The notes under the pieces are model-generated. The model searched no databases and had not been told where the DNA came from. It worked only from the letters and a program-made list of their open reading frames with translations. A stretch of 13,080 nucleotides of DNA from Thermodesulfobacterium sp. (GTDB taxonomy: Bacteria > Desulfobacterota > Thermodesulfobacteria > Thermodesulfobacteriales > Thermodesulfobacteriaceae). The DNA lies in contig JAGGXL010000099.1 of assembly GCA_021163085.1 (NCBI GenBank), positions 1 to 13,080 of the forward strand. The letters are read 5' to 3'. Both the position numbers and the translations under genes were made by a program. Positions within the stretch are counted from its first letter, which is position 1. Every line of letters begins with the position of its first letter. Below, piece after piece: positions 13,044 to 13,080 of this stretch.

Positions 13044-13080
13044 ATGATAAGAAGGATTAAAGAAAGAGTTATTTTTAAGT
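13044..13080 (+). CDS. Possible start of a gene running off the right edge
   Basis: From ATG 13044 the frame stays open to the edge: MIRRIKERVIFK. The ribosome binding site is weak (GGGTAAAG about 10 nt upstream). Its position after a ribbon-helix-helix gene would suit a toxin or partner gene, but twelve codons are not enough to judge. Confidence 0.25.
   Translation, partial: MIRRIKERVIFK

Noticed and set aside
1..13080. CRISPR array or complete insertion sequence
   Set aside because: No regularly spaced repeats of 24-40 bp, no cas gene and no transposase frame were seen on either strand.

Overview
The window is AT-rich (roughly one third G+C by eye) bacterial DNA, densely packed with short intergenic gaps and strong AGGAGG-type ribosome binding sites. 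An adenosylcobalamin-dependent ribonucleotide reductase, an endonuclease Q homologue, a DUF6178-type protein found mainly in sulfate-reducing lineages, and the rplS-rnhB-yraN gene order together suggest a thermophilic member of the Thermodesulfobacteriota (Thermodesulfobacterium or a relative). This assignment is inferred from gene content and composition; no 16S gene or other decisive marker is present.

Layout. Positions 1-54 hold the first 18 codons of a leftward gene that runs off the edge. About 600 bases without a convincing gene follow (55-660), containing two small hairpins and a locally G+C-richer patch. A leftward metallo-beta-lactamase-fold hydrolase (661-1299) is divergent from a long rightward gene cluster (1444-9032): ribosomal protein L19, RNase HII, an UPF0102/YraN nuclease-fold protein, a DUF6178-like protein, class II ribonucleotide reductase, homoserine dehydrogenase, a CheD-like protein lacking the catalytic cysteine, and an HDOD protein. 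All gaps in this cluster are 17 nt or less and several junctions overlap, so it reads as one operon mixing translation, DNA maintenance, dNTP and amino acid synthesis with signalling. A small repeat-rich lipoprotein gene (9113-9331) has its own promoter and a strong terminator.

The next part runs leftward: a secreted protein of unknown function with internal repeats (9393-9998), endonuclease Q (10120-11421) with a near-consensus promoter, and a tRNA pair, Pro(CGG) then Leu(CAG).

The right end (11979-13080) is accessory in character. It holds a DUF2281 antitoxin/PIN toxin pair with base and codon use unlike the operon, a ribbon-helix-helix protein preceded by 9-bp direct repeats and followed by an 11-bp inverted repeat, and perhaps the start of another gene at the edge.

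The most notable observations are the CheD homologue whose active-site Cys is Gly, a beta-clamp-like motif at the extreme C-terminus of the bacterial endonuclease Q, the repeated secreted protein, and the unexplained 55-660 region.
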